Position numbers and translations under genes: made by a program. From positions 124,001 to 188,000 of the forward strand of contig NZ_JAPYKH010000004.1 of NCBI RefSeq assembly GCF_029623345.1: a stretch of 64,000 bases of DNA. The letters are read 5' to 3'. The stretch comes from Sphingomonas phyllosphaerae. Its GTDB lineage: Bacteria; Pseudomonadota; Alphaproteobacteria; Sphingomonadales; Sphingomonadaceae. Below, piece by piece: positions 44,396-52,865 of this stretch. The stretch's first letter is position 1, and every line of letters begins with the position of its first letter. The notes under the pieces are model-generated. The model was not told where the DNA came from and did not search any database. It saw only the letters and a list, made by a program, of their open reading frames with translations.

Positions 44396-45001
44396 ATGAT
44401 CCGCCGCCTGCTTCCTGCCGCCGCGCTGCTGCTCCCGCTCGGCACACTCCCCCTCCCCGCCACGGCGCAGCAGCAGTCGCAGAGCTACAAGTTCCTCGAG
44501 TCGATTCGGAAGGGCGACGGCAACGCGGTGATCGCGACGCTCGATCAGCCCGGCCAGACGATCATCAACACGCGCGACGTCACCACCGGCGAGGGCGCGC
44601 TCCACATCGTCGTCAAACGCGGCGACTCGGCCTATCTGCGCTACCTGCTCGCCAAGGGCGCCGACCCCAATCTGCGCGACCGCGAGGGCGAGACGCCGAT
44701 GATGCTCGCGGTCCAGGCCGGCCAGCCCGAGATGGTGCAGATCCTCGCCAACGCCAAGGCCAATGCCAATCTCGCCGACGGCAGCGGCGAGACCCCGCTG
44801 ATCCGCGCGGTGCAGCGCCGCGACCTGACGCTGGTCCGCGCGGTGTTGGCGGCAGGGGGAAATCCCGACCAGCCCGACAACGTCGCGGGCATGTCCGCGC
44901 GCGACTATGCCAAACGCGACACGCGCTCGACCGCGATCGCCAAGGTGCTCGACGAGACGCCGGCGAAGACCCAGCGCGCGGTGGCCGGCCCGCGGATGTG
45001 A
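44396..45001 (+). CDS. Secreted ankyrin-repeat protein
   Basis: A 201-residue protein with a signal peptide (about 1-24, ending PATAQ) and about four ankyrin repeats over residues 55-185 (GEGALHIVVKRGDSAYLRYLL, EGETPMMLAVQAGQPEMVQIL and SGETPLIRAVQRRDLTLVRAV are the clear ones). It is presumably a periplasmic protein-interaction scaffold. Partner unknown. Convergent with the mmcB gene. Confidence 0.85.
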   Translation: MIRRLLPAAALLLPLGTLPLPATAQQQSQSYKFLESIRKGDGNAVIATLDQPGQTIINTRDVTTGEGALHIVVKRGDSAYLRYLLAKGADPNLRDREGETPMMLAVQAGQPEMVQILANAKANANLADGSGETPLIRAVQRRDLTLVRAVLAAGGNPDQPDNVAGMSARDYAKRDTRSTAIAKVLDETPAKTQRAVAGPRM

Positions 45002-45030
45002 GCGGCCGGCGCGCGCTGTGGCGGGCCCGC

Positions 45031-45519
45031 TCAGAAGCCCTGCACCGCCTCGGGATCGTGCACCGCGATCAGGCGGCGCGCGGCGCGGCGCGCGAAGGCG
45101 AGCGTGCAGCGCTTTCGTACGTGTGCGGCGAGCGGCTCGGTGCGCGCCTCGCGCACGATCGCGGCGTCGTAGCGATCGGCGACGATCAGCCCGGTGCGCT
45201 CGGGCAGGAAGGCGGCACCGTCAATCGGCGCGGCGTCGAACCCGGCCGGCACCGCCCAGTAGAAGCGGTCGCAGTGCGCGAGATAGTCCTGCCACTTGGC
45301 GTCGCCGAGCAGGTCGGCGCGCGACACCTTGATCTCGACGATCACCAACTGGCCACGCTGGTCGAGCGCCATGAGGTCGGCACGCCGCCCGCCGTCGAGC
45401 GGCACCTCGGCGATCGCGGTGAGCTCGTGGCGCAACAGCATCCGCGTTACGCCGCGTGCGACATCGGCCGCGCACATCGGGCCGGGTGAGTCGACGCACG
45501 ATTCGGGTGTGGTGAGCAT
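45031..45519 (-). CDS. mmcB: MmcB-family DNA repair protein
   Basis: A 162-residue PD-(D/E)xK-type nuclease-like protein of the MmcB family, implicated in mitomycin C resistance in Caulobacter. The core is DGGRRADLMALDQRGQLVIVEIKVS, carrying the D and ExK residues, followed by a conserved WQDYLAHCDRFYWAVPAGFD. Start is ATG at 45519; ATG at 45537, six residues longer, is equally possible. It is divergent from the PdeM gene, another DNA-damage enzyme, across a gap of at most 100 bases. Confidence 0.85.
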   Translation of the reverse strand: MLTTPESCVDSPGPMCAADVARGVTRMLLRHELTAIAEVPLDGGRRADLMALDQRGQLVIVEIKVSRADLLGDAKWQDYLAHCDRFYWAVPAGFDAAPIDGAAFLPERTGLIVADRYDAAIVREARTEPLAAHVRKRCTLAFARRAARRLIAVHDPEAVQGF

Positions 45520-45623
45520 CGCAGCGCGATAGAACATCCCGCGAACGCTGGCAAAGCCCTGAAGAGTCGGCAGGCGCACGCAAGTGGTTGAACGCGCCCG
45601 CCGCCTCGGGCATGGACGGTGGG

Positions 45624-46301
45624 ATGGTTCCCGTTCCGTTCGCCGCCCTCGCCTTCGCCGGCCACGACTGGTGTGCGCTGCCGCAGGGCGCGCTCTACTG
45701 GCCGGCGCGACGCGCGCTGCTGGTAGCCGACCTGCACCTTGAAAAGGCGAGCTGGTACGCACGCGGCGGGCAGATGCTGCCGCCTTATGACTCGATCGGG
45801 ACGCTGACCGGTCTCGCCGCGCTGGTCGATTCACTCGCGCCGGAGGAAGCGTGGTGCCTGGGCGACAGCTTCCACGACGTCGAGGGATGCGACCGCCTAC
45901 CCGCCGACGCGCGCGCCCTGCTCACCCGGCTGACCGCCGCGACGCGCTGGACCTGGATCACGGGCAACCACGACCGCGTCTATGTCGACCGCTGCGGCGG
46001 CGAGGCGGTCGACGAGGCGCTGGTGGACGGAGTCGTGCTGCGCCACGAGGCGGCGCGCGGCGAGATGCGGCCCGAGCTGTCGGGCCATTTTCATCCGAAG
46101 TTGCGCGTGCGCGTGCGCGGCAAGCTGGTGGCACGGCGTTGCTTCATCGCCGGCCCGCGCAAGTTGATCCTCCCCGCCTTCGGCGCGCTCACCGGCGGGC
46201 TGGACGCGACCCATCCCGAGATCGTTCGCGCCGCGGGCGGACCCGCCGAGGCGCTGGTCGCTCTACCCGACCGGCTGCTGCGCTTTCCGCTCGCCGCCTG
46301 A
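45624..46301 (+). CDS. pdeM: Ligase-associated DNA damage response endonuclease PdeM
   Basis: Calcineurin-like phosphoesterase of about 225 residues. Metal motifs are VADLHLEK, CLGDSFHDV, TGNHDRVY and SGHFHPK. It belongs to the PdeM group that usually accompanies an ATP-dependent DNA ligase and an Lhr-like helicase; neither is in this window. Candidate starts are ATG 45624 (after GGTGGG), ATG 45612 and TTG 45588. Its 3' end converges on and overlaps the HAD gene by about 39 bases. Confidence 0.82.
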   Translation: MVPVPFAALAFAGHDWCALPQGALYWPARRALLVADLHLEKASWYARGGQMLPPYDSIGTLTGLAALVDSLAPEEAWCLGDSFHDVEGCDRLPADARALLTRLTAATRWTWITGNHDRVYVDRCGGEAVDEALVDGVVLRHEAARGEMRPELSGHFHPKLRVRVRGKLVARRCFIAGPRKLILPAFGALTGGLDATHPEIVRAAGGPAEALVALPDRLLRFPLAA

Positions 46302-46982
46302 GCGCAGCCGGGTCAGCAGCGCGGCGACCTCGTCATAGTCGCGCGCGATGGCGTCGACGCCGATCGCGCGCAGCCGCTCGGCGTGACCCGGCCCGCAATG
46401 CGACGCAGCGACCAGCCCGATGACATAGGCCCCGCTCGCCACCGCTCCGGTCGCGCCGACCGGCGAATCCTCGATCACCACGCAGCGCTCGATCGGCACG
46501 CCCAGCCGTTCCGCGCCGTACCAATAGAGATCGGGCGCGGGCTTGCCGCGCTCGACATGCTCCGCGCCCGAATAAAGATGGTCGCCGAACGACGTCAGCA
46601 GCCCGAGGTGCTGGAGGTGCGTGCGGATCCAGCGCACGCGGCTCGACGACACCACCGCACGCGGCAGGTCGTCGGGCAGCGAGCGCACGAAGGCCGCCGC
46701 CCCCTCCACTTCGGCGATCCCCTCGACCAGGCAGCGCTCGTCCTCGGCCTGCCGTGCGGCGCGAAAGTCGTCGGGCAGCGGGCGCCCGATCCAGCGCTCC
46801 ACCGCGCCGGTGAAGTCGGTGCCCGATAGACCCATGAACTGCGCCATCGCCTGATCAGCGGAGGTGGGATGGCCCGCGGCGGTGAGATAATCGGCGAGAT
46901 GGCGGTTGCCGCTGGCCTCGCTTTCGATCAGCACGCCGTCGAAATCGAAGAGCAGCGCCTGGATCGGCATCGCAGCGCTCAT
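46263..46982 (-). CDS. HAD-family hydrolase (beta-phosphoglucomutase-like)
   Basis: A 239-residue HAD phosphatase of the PGMB/YfdR-like subfamily. Motif I is LLFDFDGVL with nucleophile Asp13 and acid Asp15, motif II is VVSSSRVRW, motif III Lys in ERGKPAPDLY and motif IV in VIEDSPVGATGA. A helical cap domain lies between about 20 and 90. The ATG at 46982 overlaps the YggS gene's stop (ATGA). Substrate is a phosphorylated small molecule, not identifiable. Confidence 0.88.
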   Translation of the reverse strand: MSAAMPIQALLFDFDGVLIESEASGNRHLADYLTAAGHPTSADQAMAQFMGLSGTDFTGAVERWIGRPLPDDFRAARQAEDERCLVEGIAEVEGAAAFVRSLPDDLPRAVVSSSRVRWIRTHLQHLGLLTSFGDHLYSGAEHVERGKPAPDLYWYGAERLGVPIERCVVIEDSPVGATGAVASGAYVIGLVAASHCGPGHAERLRAIGVDAIARDYDEVAALLTRLRSGGERKAQQPVG

Positions 46983-47659
46983 CGCCGTGCGCCGAACAGC
47001 GCCGAACCGACGCGCACGTAAGTGGCGCCGAGCGTTACCGCGGTCTCGAAATCGTCGGACATTCCCATGCTCAATCCCTTCAGGTCGTGGTCGCGCGCCA
47101 GCTTGGCGCAGAGCGCGAGATAGGGCGCGGGCTCGAGCTCGGCGGGCGGAATGCACATCAGCCCGGCGACCGGGAGGCCGGCGTCACGCGCCTGGCGCAG
47201 CAGCGCCGGCAGCTCCGCGATCGCGCAGCCGCCCTTCTGCGGCTCGGCGCCGATGTTGACCTGGAGGAAACAGTCGGGCGCGCGCCGCTGCGACGCGATC
47301 GCGCGCGCCAGCGCCTCGACGAGCGAGGGCCGGTCGACCGAGTGGATCGCATCCGCCAGCGCGACCGCATCGCCGGCCTTGTTCGACTGCAGCTGACCGA
47401 TCAGGTGGAGCCGCGCGTCGGGATAGTCCTCGCGCAGCGCCGGCCATTTCGCCTGCGCCTCCTGCACGCGATTCTCGCCGAAGTCGCGCACCCCGGCGGC
47501 GAGCAGCGGGCGGATCGCCGCGGCGTCATGCGTCTTCGATACCGCGATCAGCGCCACGTCGGCGGGCGCGCGTTTCGCCACGCGAGCGGCGCGGGCGATA
47601 CGGTCGCGCACCGCGGCGAGCCGCGCCTCGGCATCGCGGGAGAGGTCGTCCTGGATCAT
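46979..47659 (-). CDS. YggS family pyridoxal phosphate homeostasis protein
   Basis: A 226-residue single-domain PLP-binding protein (PLPBP/YggS/PROSC family), which buffers PLP and influences amino-acid pools. The PLP lysine is Lys42 in ALIAVSKTHD. Other conserved blocks are FGENRVQEAQAKW (about 60-72), LHLIGQLQSNKAG, LQVNIGAEPQKGGC and the phosphate-binding LSMGMSDDFETAV. Start ATG at 47659. Coupled to the following HAD gene. Confidence 0.93.
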   Translation of the reverse strand: MIQDDLSRDAEARLAAVRDRIARAARVAKRAPADVALIAVSKTHDAAAIRPLLAAGVRDFGENRVQEAQAKWPALREDYPDARLHLIGQLQSNKAGDAVALADAIHSVDRPSLVEALARAIASQRRAPDCFLQVNIGAEPQKGGCAIAELPALLRQARDAGLPVAGLMCIPPAELEPAPYLALCAKLARDHDLKGLSMGMSDDFETAVTLGATYVRVGSALFGARR

Positions 47660-47681
47660 GCCCGGCGCTATAGGTGGCGCG

Positions 47682-48206
47682 ATGCTTGCCCGCCACCCCG
47701 ACCGCTGGCTGATGACCGACGAGCGCCAGGGTGAGGCATTATGGCGCGCGCTGGAGCGACTGCCGCGCGGCGGCGGAATCGTCTTTCGCCACCACGCCAC
47801 GCCCGCTCGGGAGCGGGCGCGGCTGTTCGCGCGTGTCGCGGCGGTGGCGCGTCGGCGCGGGCTGGTGCTGGTGCGTGCCGGCGCGCCCCCCTTGCGCGGC
47901 GAGAGCGGCCGCCACGCGCGGCGCGGTAGTGGTCTGGTGACTTGGCCCGCGCACTCGCGTCCCGAGGCGATCGCCGCGGTGCGCGCGGGGGCGGCCGTCG
48001 TCTTCGTCTCCCCCGTGTTTGCGACCCGCTCGCATCCCGGCGCGCGTGCGCTCGGGCCACTGCGCGCCGCCGCGATCGCGCGCGGGCTGCCGGTTGCGGC
48101 GGTCGCGCTCGGCGGGGTTGACGAGCGCCGCTACCGTCGACGGCTGCGCGCGCTCGGCTTCGCGGGCTATGCCGCGATCGACGCCTGGGCCGGCCCCGGC
48201 GACTGA
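47682..48206 (+). CDS. Thiamine phosphate synthase-like protein (ThiE/TenI fold)
   Basis: A 174-residue TIM-barrel protein like ThiE/TenI: WLMTDERQGEALWRALERLP at the N-terminus, HSRPEAIAAVRAGAAVVFVSPVFATRSHPGAR in the middle (the family's phosphate/pyrophosphate loop region) and VAALGGV near 140. It is shorter than ThiE (about 210) and lacks clear matches to some of the catalytic residues, so it may be a TenI-like protein or a degenerate ThiE. It is divergent from the YggS gene, 22 bases between starts. Confidence 0.7.
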   Translation: MLARHPDRWLMTDERQGEALWRALERLPRGGGIVFRHHATPARERARLFARVAAVARRRGLVLVRAGAPPLRGESGRHARRGSGLVTWPAHSRPEAIAAVRAGAAVVFVSPVFATRSHPGARALGPLRAAAIARGLPVAAVALGGVDERRYRRRLRALGFAGYAAIDAWAGPGD

Positions 48207-48213
48207 ACCCGTC

Positions 48214-48906
48214 TCAGCCGATGTGCTCGGCGAAGAACGCCGCGGTGCGCTCGTCCGCCAACTCGGCCGCCACGTCCGAGCGGCGCCGCCCGAACTCGGT
48301 GGCGAAGCCGTGATCCTCCCCGGGATAATCGTAGAGTGTCACGCGCGGATGATCGTCGAGGCCCTCGTGCATCGCCTGCTGGGTCGCCGCGTCGACGAAG
48401 CCGTCTGCGCCGGCGATGTGGAGCAGCAGCGGGCGCGCGATCGCATGTTTCTCGCCGAGCAGCCCGTCAATCCCCACGGCGTAATAGCCGACACTCGCGT
48501 CGACGTCGGTCCGCGCCGCGGTCATGTAGGCGAGACGGCCACCCAGGCAGTAGCCGACCGCGCCGACCTTCTTCCCGCTCTCGGCGCGCGCGTAGCGGAT
48601 CGCCGCCTCGATATCGCGGACGCCGCCATCCTGATCGAACTCGCCGATCAGCGCCAGCGCACGCTCCATCTCGGGCGCGATATCGGGATCAAGCTCGATC
48701 CCCGGCGTGATCCGCCAGAAAAGGTCGGGCGCGATCGCCAGATAGCCTGCCTCGGCCAGCGTGTCGCACTTGCGGCGAATGCCCGCGTTGATGCCGAAGA
48801 TCTCTTGGATCACGACGATAGCGCCGCGTGGCGTGCCGGCGGGATCAGCGCGATACGCGGGCATGTCACCGCCGTCGAGCGCGGTGATGGTAGCGAGGGC
48901 GGTCAT
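48214..48906 (-). CDS. Dienelactone hydrolase family protein
   Basis: Alpha/beta hydrolase of 230 residues. The triad is Cys120 (GAVGYCLGGRLAY), Asp near 167 (IAGADGFVD) and His198 (GEDHGF), with the Glu35 in VVIQEIFGIN that is typical for dienelactone hydrolase. In such enzymes the cysteine is activated upon substrate binding. No other aromatic degradation gene is present, so the real substrate is open. Start ATG at 48906. It converges on the ThiE-like gene with an 7-base gap. Confidence 0.9.
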   Translation of the reverse strand: MTALATITALDGGDMPAYRADPAGTPRGAIVVIQEIFGINAGIRRKCDTLAEAGYLAIAPDLFWRITPGIELDPDIAPEMERALALIGEFDQDGGVRDIEAAIRYARAESGKKVGAVGYCLGGRLAYMTAARTDVDASVGYYAVGIDGLLGEKHAIARPLLLHIAGADGFVDAATQQAMHEGLDDHPRVTLYDYPGEDHGFATEFGRRRSDVAAELADERTAAFFAEHIG

Positions 48907-49028
48907 GCAGGGGTCTCTCTCCTGGCGCCCGGCGCGCTGCCCCGCGGACATTGCGGAGCCGCGACGATCACGGGCATAAGCGGCGCCACGCTATCGCGCC
49001 CTCAGGGCGCGCTCAAGGAGCCGCGACG

Positions 49029-49262
49029 ATGAAGGTGACGATCGAGCTCGACTGTACGCCCGAAGAGGCGCGCCGGATGATGGGCCTGCCCGATCTCACG
49101 CCGCTGCACGATTTGTATCTCTCGCGGATGCGCGAGGCGCTTGACGGCCGCGTCGCGCCCGAGACCGTCGCTGCGATGATGCGCAGTTGGACTCCCGTGG
49201 GCGATGCCGGGATGGACTTCTGGCGCCAGCTGTTCACCGCTAGCGCCGGCAAGTCTGGCTGA
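49029..49262 (+). CDS. DUF6489 family protein
   Basis: A 77-residue soluble protein (MKVTIELDCTPEEARRMMGL at the N-terminus) of a small family widespread in sphingomonads and relatives, placed directly before mnmE. It looks helical, with a conserved W in FWRQLF near the C-terminus. Stop codon abuts the mnmE GTG start. Function unknown. Confidence 0.8.
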   Translation: MKVTIELDCTPEEARRMMGLPDLTPLHDLYLSRMREALDGRVAPETVAAMMRSWTPVGDAGMDFWRQLFTASAGKSG

Positions 49263-50537
49263 GTGGACACGGAAACGATCTATGCGCTGTCGAGCGGCGC
49301 ACCGCCCGCAGCGATTGCGGTGATGCGCATCAGCGGTCCCGATGCGCAAGCGGCGGCTGCGGCGCTGGCGGGGCGGCTGCCCCCGCCCCGCCGAGCCGGC
49401 GTGCGGACACTCCGCAGCGGCGACAGCACAGCGCTGGATCGCGCGTTGGTGCTGGTATTTCCCGGCCCGAACAGCGCAACGGGGGAGGACCTCGTCGAAC
49501 TGCATCTTCATGGCGGGCGGGCGGTGGTCGCGGCCGTCGCCGCCGCGCTCGCCGTCCAGCCGCGAGTGCGCCGCGCCATGCCCGGTGAGTTCACGCGGCG
49601 CGCCCTGATGAACGGCCGGATCGACTTGGACCAGGCCGAGGGTCTCGCCGACCTGCTCGAAGCCGAGACGGAGGATCAACGTCGCGCCGCGCTGGCCAGG
49701 AGCGATGGCGTAGTTGGAAAGACGCTGACCGGCTGGATGGGCGCGCTCAGTGACGCCGCAGCCATGATCGAGGCGGTGATCGATTATGATGAGGAGGCGG
49801 ACGTAGCCGCGGATCATGCCGATACGTGGCGTGCAATGATCAATGGCACGCATAGTGAGATGGTCGCACTGCTGGCGCAGCCATCGGTGGAGCGGCTGCG
49901 CGACGGGATGCTGGTTGTTCTCGCCGGTCCGCCGAACGCCGGAAAATCGTCGTTGTTCAACGCGCTGCTCGGCCGCGATGCAGCGATTGTAACCCCCCTC
50001 GCCGGGACGACGCGCGACGTGATCGAGGCGCAGATCGTTCGCGGCGGCATACCTTACCGACTCTGTGACACGGCGGGTCTCACCGACGATACCGCAGACG
50101 TGGTAGAGCAGATCGGCGTTGACCGTGCTCGAGCACTGAGCGACCGCGCGGATGTGATCTTGTGGCTCGGTGACCCGCAAGCGGCGCCGCCAGGGGCAGT
50201 GCGCGTAGCGGCCAAGGCTGACGTCGCGGTAAATGGCGTCGCAGACATCGTCGTCTCGACGCGATCGATCGAGACCATCGAACGCCTGTGGGGGCTACTT
50301 GCTGATAAAGCTCGCGAGCTACTGTCATTCACGTCCGACGTCGCCATTGCGGAAGCGCAGCGCACCGTGATCAAGGAGGTCTCCGATCTACTAGGCGCTG
50401 CGCTGCGTGAGACAGATGCGCTTATCAGCGCGGAGGATTTGCGCATTGCGCGACGGCGGCTCGGCAGTCTAGTGGGCGAAGATCCGACCGAAGCGATGCT
50501 GGACGCTCTTTTCGGACGCTTCTGCCTCGGCAAGTGA
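49263..50537 (+). CDS. mnmE: tRNA modification GTPase MnmE
   Basis: GTPase that with MnmG installs the carboxymethylaminomethyl group at wobble U34 of tRNAs. The 424-residue protein has the N-terminal tetrahydrofolate-binding domain (about 1-115), a helical domain, and an inserted G domain with GPPNAGKSS (222-230), GTTRD (248-252) and DTAG (269-272); the C-terminal FCLGK carries the essential cysteine Cys421. Start is GTG at 49263 immediately after the preceding stop. Slightly shorter than E. coli MnmE (454). The mnmG gene follows after one base. Third positions here are noticeably less GC-rich than in neighbouring regions. Confidence 0.95.
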   Translation: MDTETIYALSSGAPPAAIAVMRISGPDAQAAAAALAGRLPPPRRAGVRTLRSGDSTALDRALVLVFPGPNSATGEDLVELHLHGGRAVVAAVAAALAVQPRVRRAMPGEFTRRALMNGRIDLDQAEGLADLLEAETEDQRRAALARSDGVVGKTLTGWMGALSDAAAMIEAVIDYDEEADVAADHADTWRAMINGTHSEMVALLAQPSVERLRDGMLVVLAGPPNAGKSSLFNALLGRDAAIVTPLAGTTRDVIEAQIVRGGIPYRLCDTAGLTDDTADVVEQIGVDRARALSDRADVILWLGDPQAAPPGAVRVAAKADVAVNGVADIVVSTRSIETIERLWGLLADKARELLSFTSDVAIAEAQRTVIKEVSDLLGAALRETDALISAEDLRIARRRLGSLVGEDPTEAMLDALFGRFCLGK

Positions 50538-50538
50538 G

Positions 50539-52260
50539 TTGTTCCACGTGAAACACTATGACGTTGTGGTAGTCGGTGGCGGTCATGCCGGGACCGAGGC
50601 AGCGGCAGCGGCTGCGAGGCGCGGCGCGACGGTGCTGTTGGTGACACAGCGCGTCGACCAGATCGGCGCAATGTCGTGCAACCCATCGATCGGCGGCGTT
50701 GGCAAGGGCCATCTCGTGCGCGAGGTCGATGCGCTCGACGGCCTGATGGGCATCGCGGCCGATGATGCAACGATCCACCGTCGCATGCTTAACCGCTCCA
50801 AGGGTTTGGCAGTGCAAGGCCCGCGCATCCAGGCCGACCGACGGATCTATCGAACGTCGATCCAAACGCAGCTGCGCACCTATGCTTCTCTGACGATCAT
50901 CCAAGACGAAGCAGTGGCGCTGGAAACAACGGGAGGTTCGATCTCAGGCATTCGCCTCGAAAGCGGCTCGGTCGTGCGGACGCGAGCAATGGTGATCGCA
51001 GCCGGCACATTCCTCGGTGGGCGACTTTTTAGAGGACACGAGCGACTCGACGGCGGCCGGATCGATGAACGTCCAAGCCAGCGAATGAGCCAGCAGCTGC
51101 GCGCGCTTGATCTACCTATAACGCGTCTGAAAACGGGGACTCCGCCTCGTCTCGATGGTAGAACCATCGACTGGTCGCGACTTGAACGACAAGCGAGTGA
51201 CGCAGACAGGTGGCGCATGTCCTTTCTACCCCGCGCGCACCTATCCCTGCCTCAGCTCTCCTGTGCGATCACGCGGACCGACGCGCGCGGGCATGATGTC
51301 ATTCGAGCCGGCTTGTCCGATTCTCCGCTTTTCGCGGGAGCGATTGAAGGAAGCGGTCCGCGTTACTGCCCCTCGATCGAAGACAAGGTACATCGTTTCG
51401 GTGATCGTGACGGGCACCAGATCTTCCTCGAACCAGAGGGGTTGGATGATCATACGATCTATCCCAACGGGATCTCGACCTCGCTCTCACGCGAGACGCA
51501 GGATCAGCTGATCGCGACCATCGCCGGGCTGGAGCGAGCGCGCATCACGACCTATGGCTATGCGGTAGAATATGATCATCTCGACCCGCGGTCGTTGGAT
51601 CACCGTCTTGCTCTTCATGTCCTTCCAGGCCTGTTTTGCGCTGGCCAGATCAATGGAAGTACAGGGTACGAAGAGGCGGCCGCTCAAGGGCTGATCGCAG
51701 GGCTCAACGCCGCGGGGCACGCGCTTTCTCTCGATGGCTTCATCTGTGACCGCGCAAGCGGCTATATGGGAGTCATGATAGATGATCTGGTGCTGCAGGG
51801 AGTAAGTGAGCCGTACCGGATGCTCACCGCGCGCGCCGAATATCGGCTCGCGCTAAGGGCCGATAATGCAGAGACGCGGCTCACGGGCCTTGGCATTGCA
51901 GCCGGCGCGGTGCGGGAACAACGCCGCGCATCGTTCGATCGCCGTCAGATCATGCGCGAGCAAGCGCGAGCCGGTGAGAACGTAGATGTCGATGCTGACG
52001 TGCGTCGCGAGATCGATGAGGATACTCGCTATGCGCCTTACCTCGAACGGCAGGCGGTGGAGATCGCACGCATGCGCGCGGATCGTGACATCGCGGTTCC
52101 CGCTCCCGATACGCTGGGCGGCGTTCCCGGCTTGTCTACCGAGATGATCGAGCGTCTACGCATTGCTCGTCCGACCACGTTGGATGAGGCTTCGCGCATT
52201 CGCGGCATCACGCCGGCGGCGCTGTCTGCCTTATGGCTGCATGTGCGGAAAAAAGCGTGA
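50539..52260 (+). CDS. mnmG: tRNA uridine-5-carboxymethylaminomethyl modification enzyme MnmG
   Basis: FAD-dependent partner of MnmE, 573 residues, about 50 shorter than the E. coli protein mainly in the C-terminal helical region. The FAD motif GGGHAG is at 13-18; GSTGYEEAAAQGLIAGLNAAG lies near 372-392 and two conserved cysteine-containing blocks are present (MSCNPSIGGVGKGH and the GLFCAGQING loop). The start is TTG at 50539 or GTG at 50548; a parS site (50540-50555) covers both, encoding FHVKH. Its stop overlaps the rsmG GTG (GTGA). Confidence 0.95.
   Translation: MFHVKHYDVVVVGGGHAGTEAAAAAARRGATVLLVTQRVDQIGAMSCNPSIGGVGKGHLVREVDALDGLMGIAADDATIHRRMLNRSKGLAVQGPRIQADRRIYRTSIQTQLRTYASLTIIQDEAVALETTGGSISGIRLESGSVVRTRAMVIAAGTFLGGRLFRGHERLDGGRIDERPSQRMSQQLRALDLPITRLKTGTPPRLDGRTIDWSRLERQASDADRWRMSFLPRAHLSLPQLSCAITRTDARGHDVIRAGLSDSPLFAGAIEGSGPRYCPSIEDKVHRFGDRDGHQIFLEPEGLDDHTIYPNGISTSLSRETQDQLIATIAGLERARITTYGYAVEYDHLDPRSLDHRLALHVLPGLFCAGQINGSTGYEEAAAQGLIAGLNAAGHALSLDGFICDRASGYMGVMIDDLVLQGVSEPYRMLTARAEYRLALRADNAETRLTGLGIAAGAVREQRRASFDRRQIMREQARAGENVDVDADVRREIDEDTRYAPYLERQAVEIARMRADRDIAVPAPDTLGGVPGLSTEMIERLRIARPTTLDEASRIRGITPAALSALWLHVRKKA
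50540..50555. promoter_or_regulatory. parS: parS site 1 (over the mnmG start)
   Basis: TGTTCCACGTGAAACA matches the bacterial parS consensus tGTTnCACGTGAAACa at every defined base. It is the ParB loading site and lies 3.1 kb before the parB gene. It overlaps the mnmG start codon, so ParB binding could affect mnmG expression. Confidence 0.9.
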
Positions 52261-52865
52261 CCGAGGAAGACGCGCGCGATTGGGTCGTTACTCACTTCGG
52301 TGAGCCAGCGGCGCGTCGGCTGGAGCAATTCGGCGCGCTGGTTGTATCGGAAAACAGCAGGCAGAACTTAATCGCGCCGGCCTCAGTCGCGCAGATATGG
52401 TCGCGCCATCTGCTCGACTCGGCGCAGCTTCTCGCCCTTAGTGAGGGTCCGGGCGACTGGCTGGATATCGGCAGCGGCGCCGGCTTTCCCGGCATGGTCA
52501 TCGCTTTGTTGAGTGATCATAGCGTCACTTTGGTGGAGCCCCGTGCGCGACGAGCAAACTTCCTCAGCGCTGCTGCCGACGAACTTGGCCTTGCGCACGT
52601 CAGAGTTGTCAAGAGTCGGGCGGAAAGCCTACCTGCTCACACCTTTGCGGTCATCTCGGCACGTGCAGTGGCGGCGCTTGAGGATCTTCTTGCTATGACA
52701 CGGCACCTGCGCGACGTGCGCACGCGGCTTGTTCTACCACGCGGTCGGGGGGCTGGAGCCGAGATTGATCTCGCGCGGTCACGATGGCAGGGTATGTTCC
52801 ACGTGGAACACAGCCTCACCGACCCTGAATCGCTCATCGTCATCGCCGACGGAGTATCTGTCTGA
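52257..52865 (+). CDS. rsmG: 16S rRNA (guanine-527-N7)-methyltransferase RsmG
   Basis: SAM-dependent methyltransferase that modifies G527 of 16S rRNA (GidB). 202 residues; motif I LDIGSGAGFPGMVIALL (about 70-86), VTLVEPRARRANFL, and ISARAVAALEDLL are the family's signatures. Start GTG at 52257 overlaps the mnmG stop, and its TGA overlaps the parA ATG (TGATG). A second parS site lies inside the gene near its 3' end. Confidence 0.94.
   Translation: MTEEDARDWVVTHFGEPAARRLEQFGALVVSENSRQNLIAPASVAQIWSRHLLDSAQLLALSEGPGDWLDIGSGAGFPGMVIALLSDHSVTLVEPRARRANFLSAAADELGLAHVRVVKSRAESLPAHTFAVISARAVAALEDLLAMTRHLRDVRTRLVLPRGRGAGAEIDLARSRWQGMFHVEHSLTDPESLIVIADGVSV
52795..52810. promoter_or_regulatory. parS: parS site 2 (inside rsmG)
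   Basis: TGTTCCACGTGGAACA is a perfect 16-base palindrome of the parS type, encoding FHVEH inside RsmG, 55 bases before the parA stop-start junction. Together with the site at 50540-50555 it gives two ParB loading sites 2.2 kb apart next to parAB. Confidence 0.9.
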
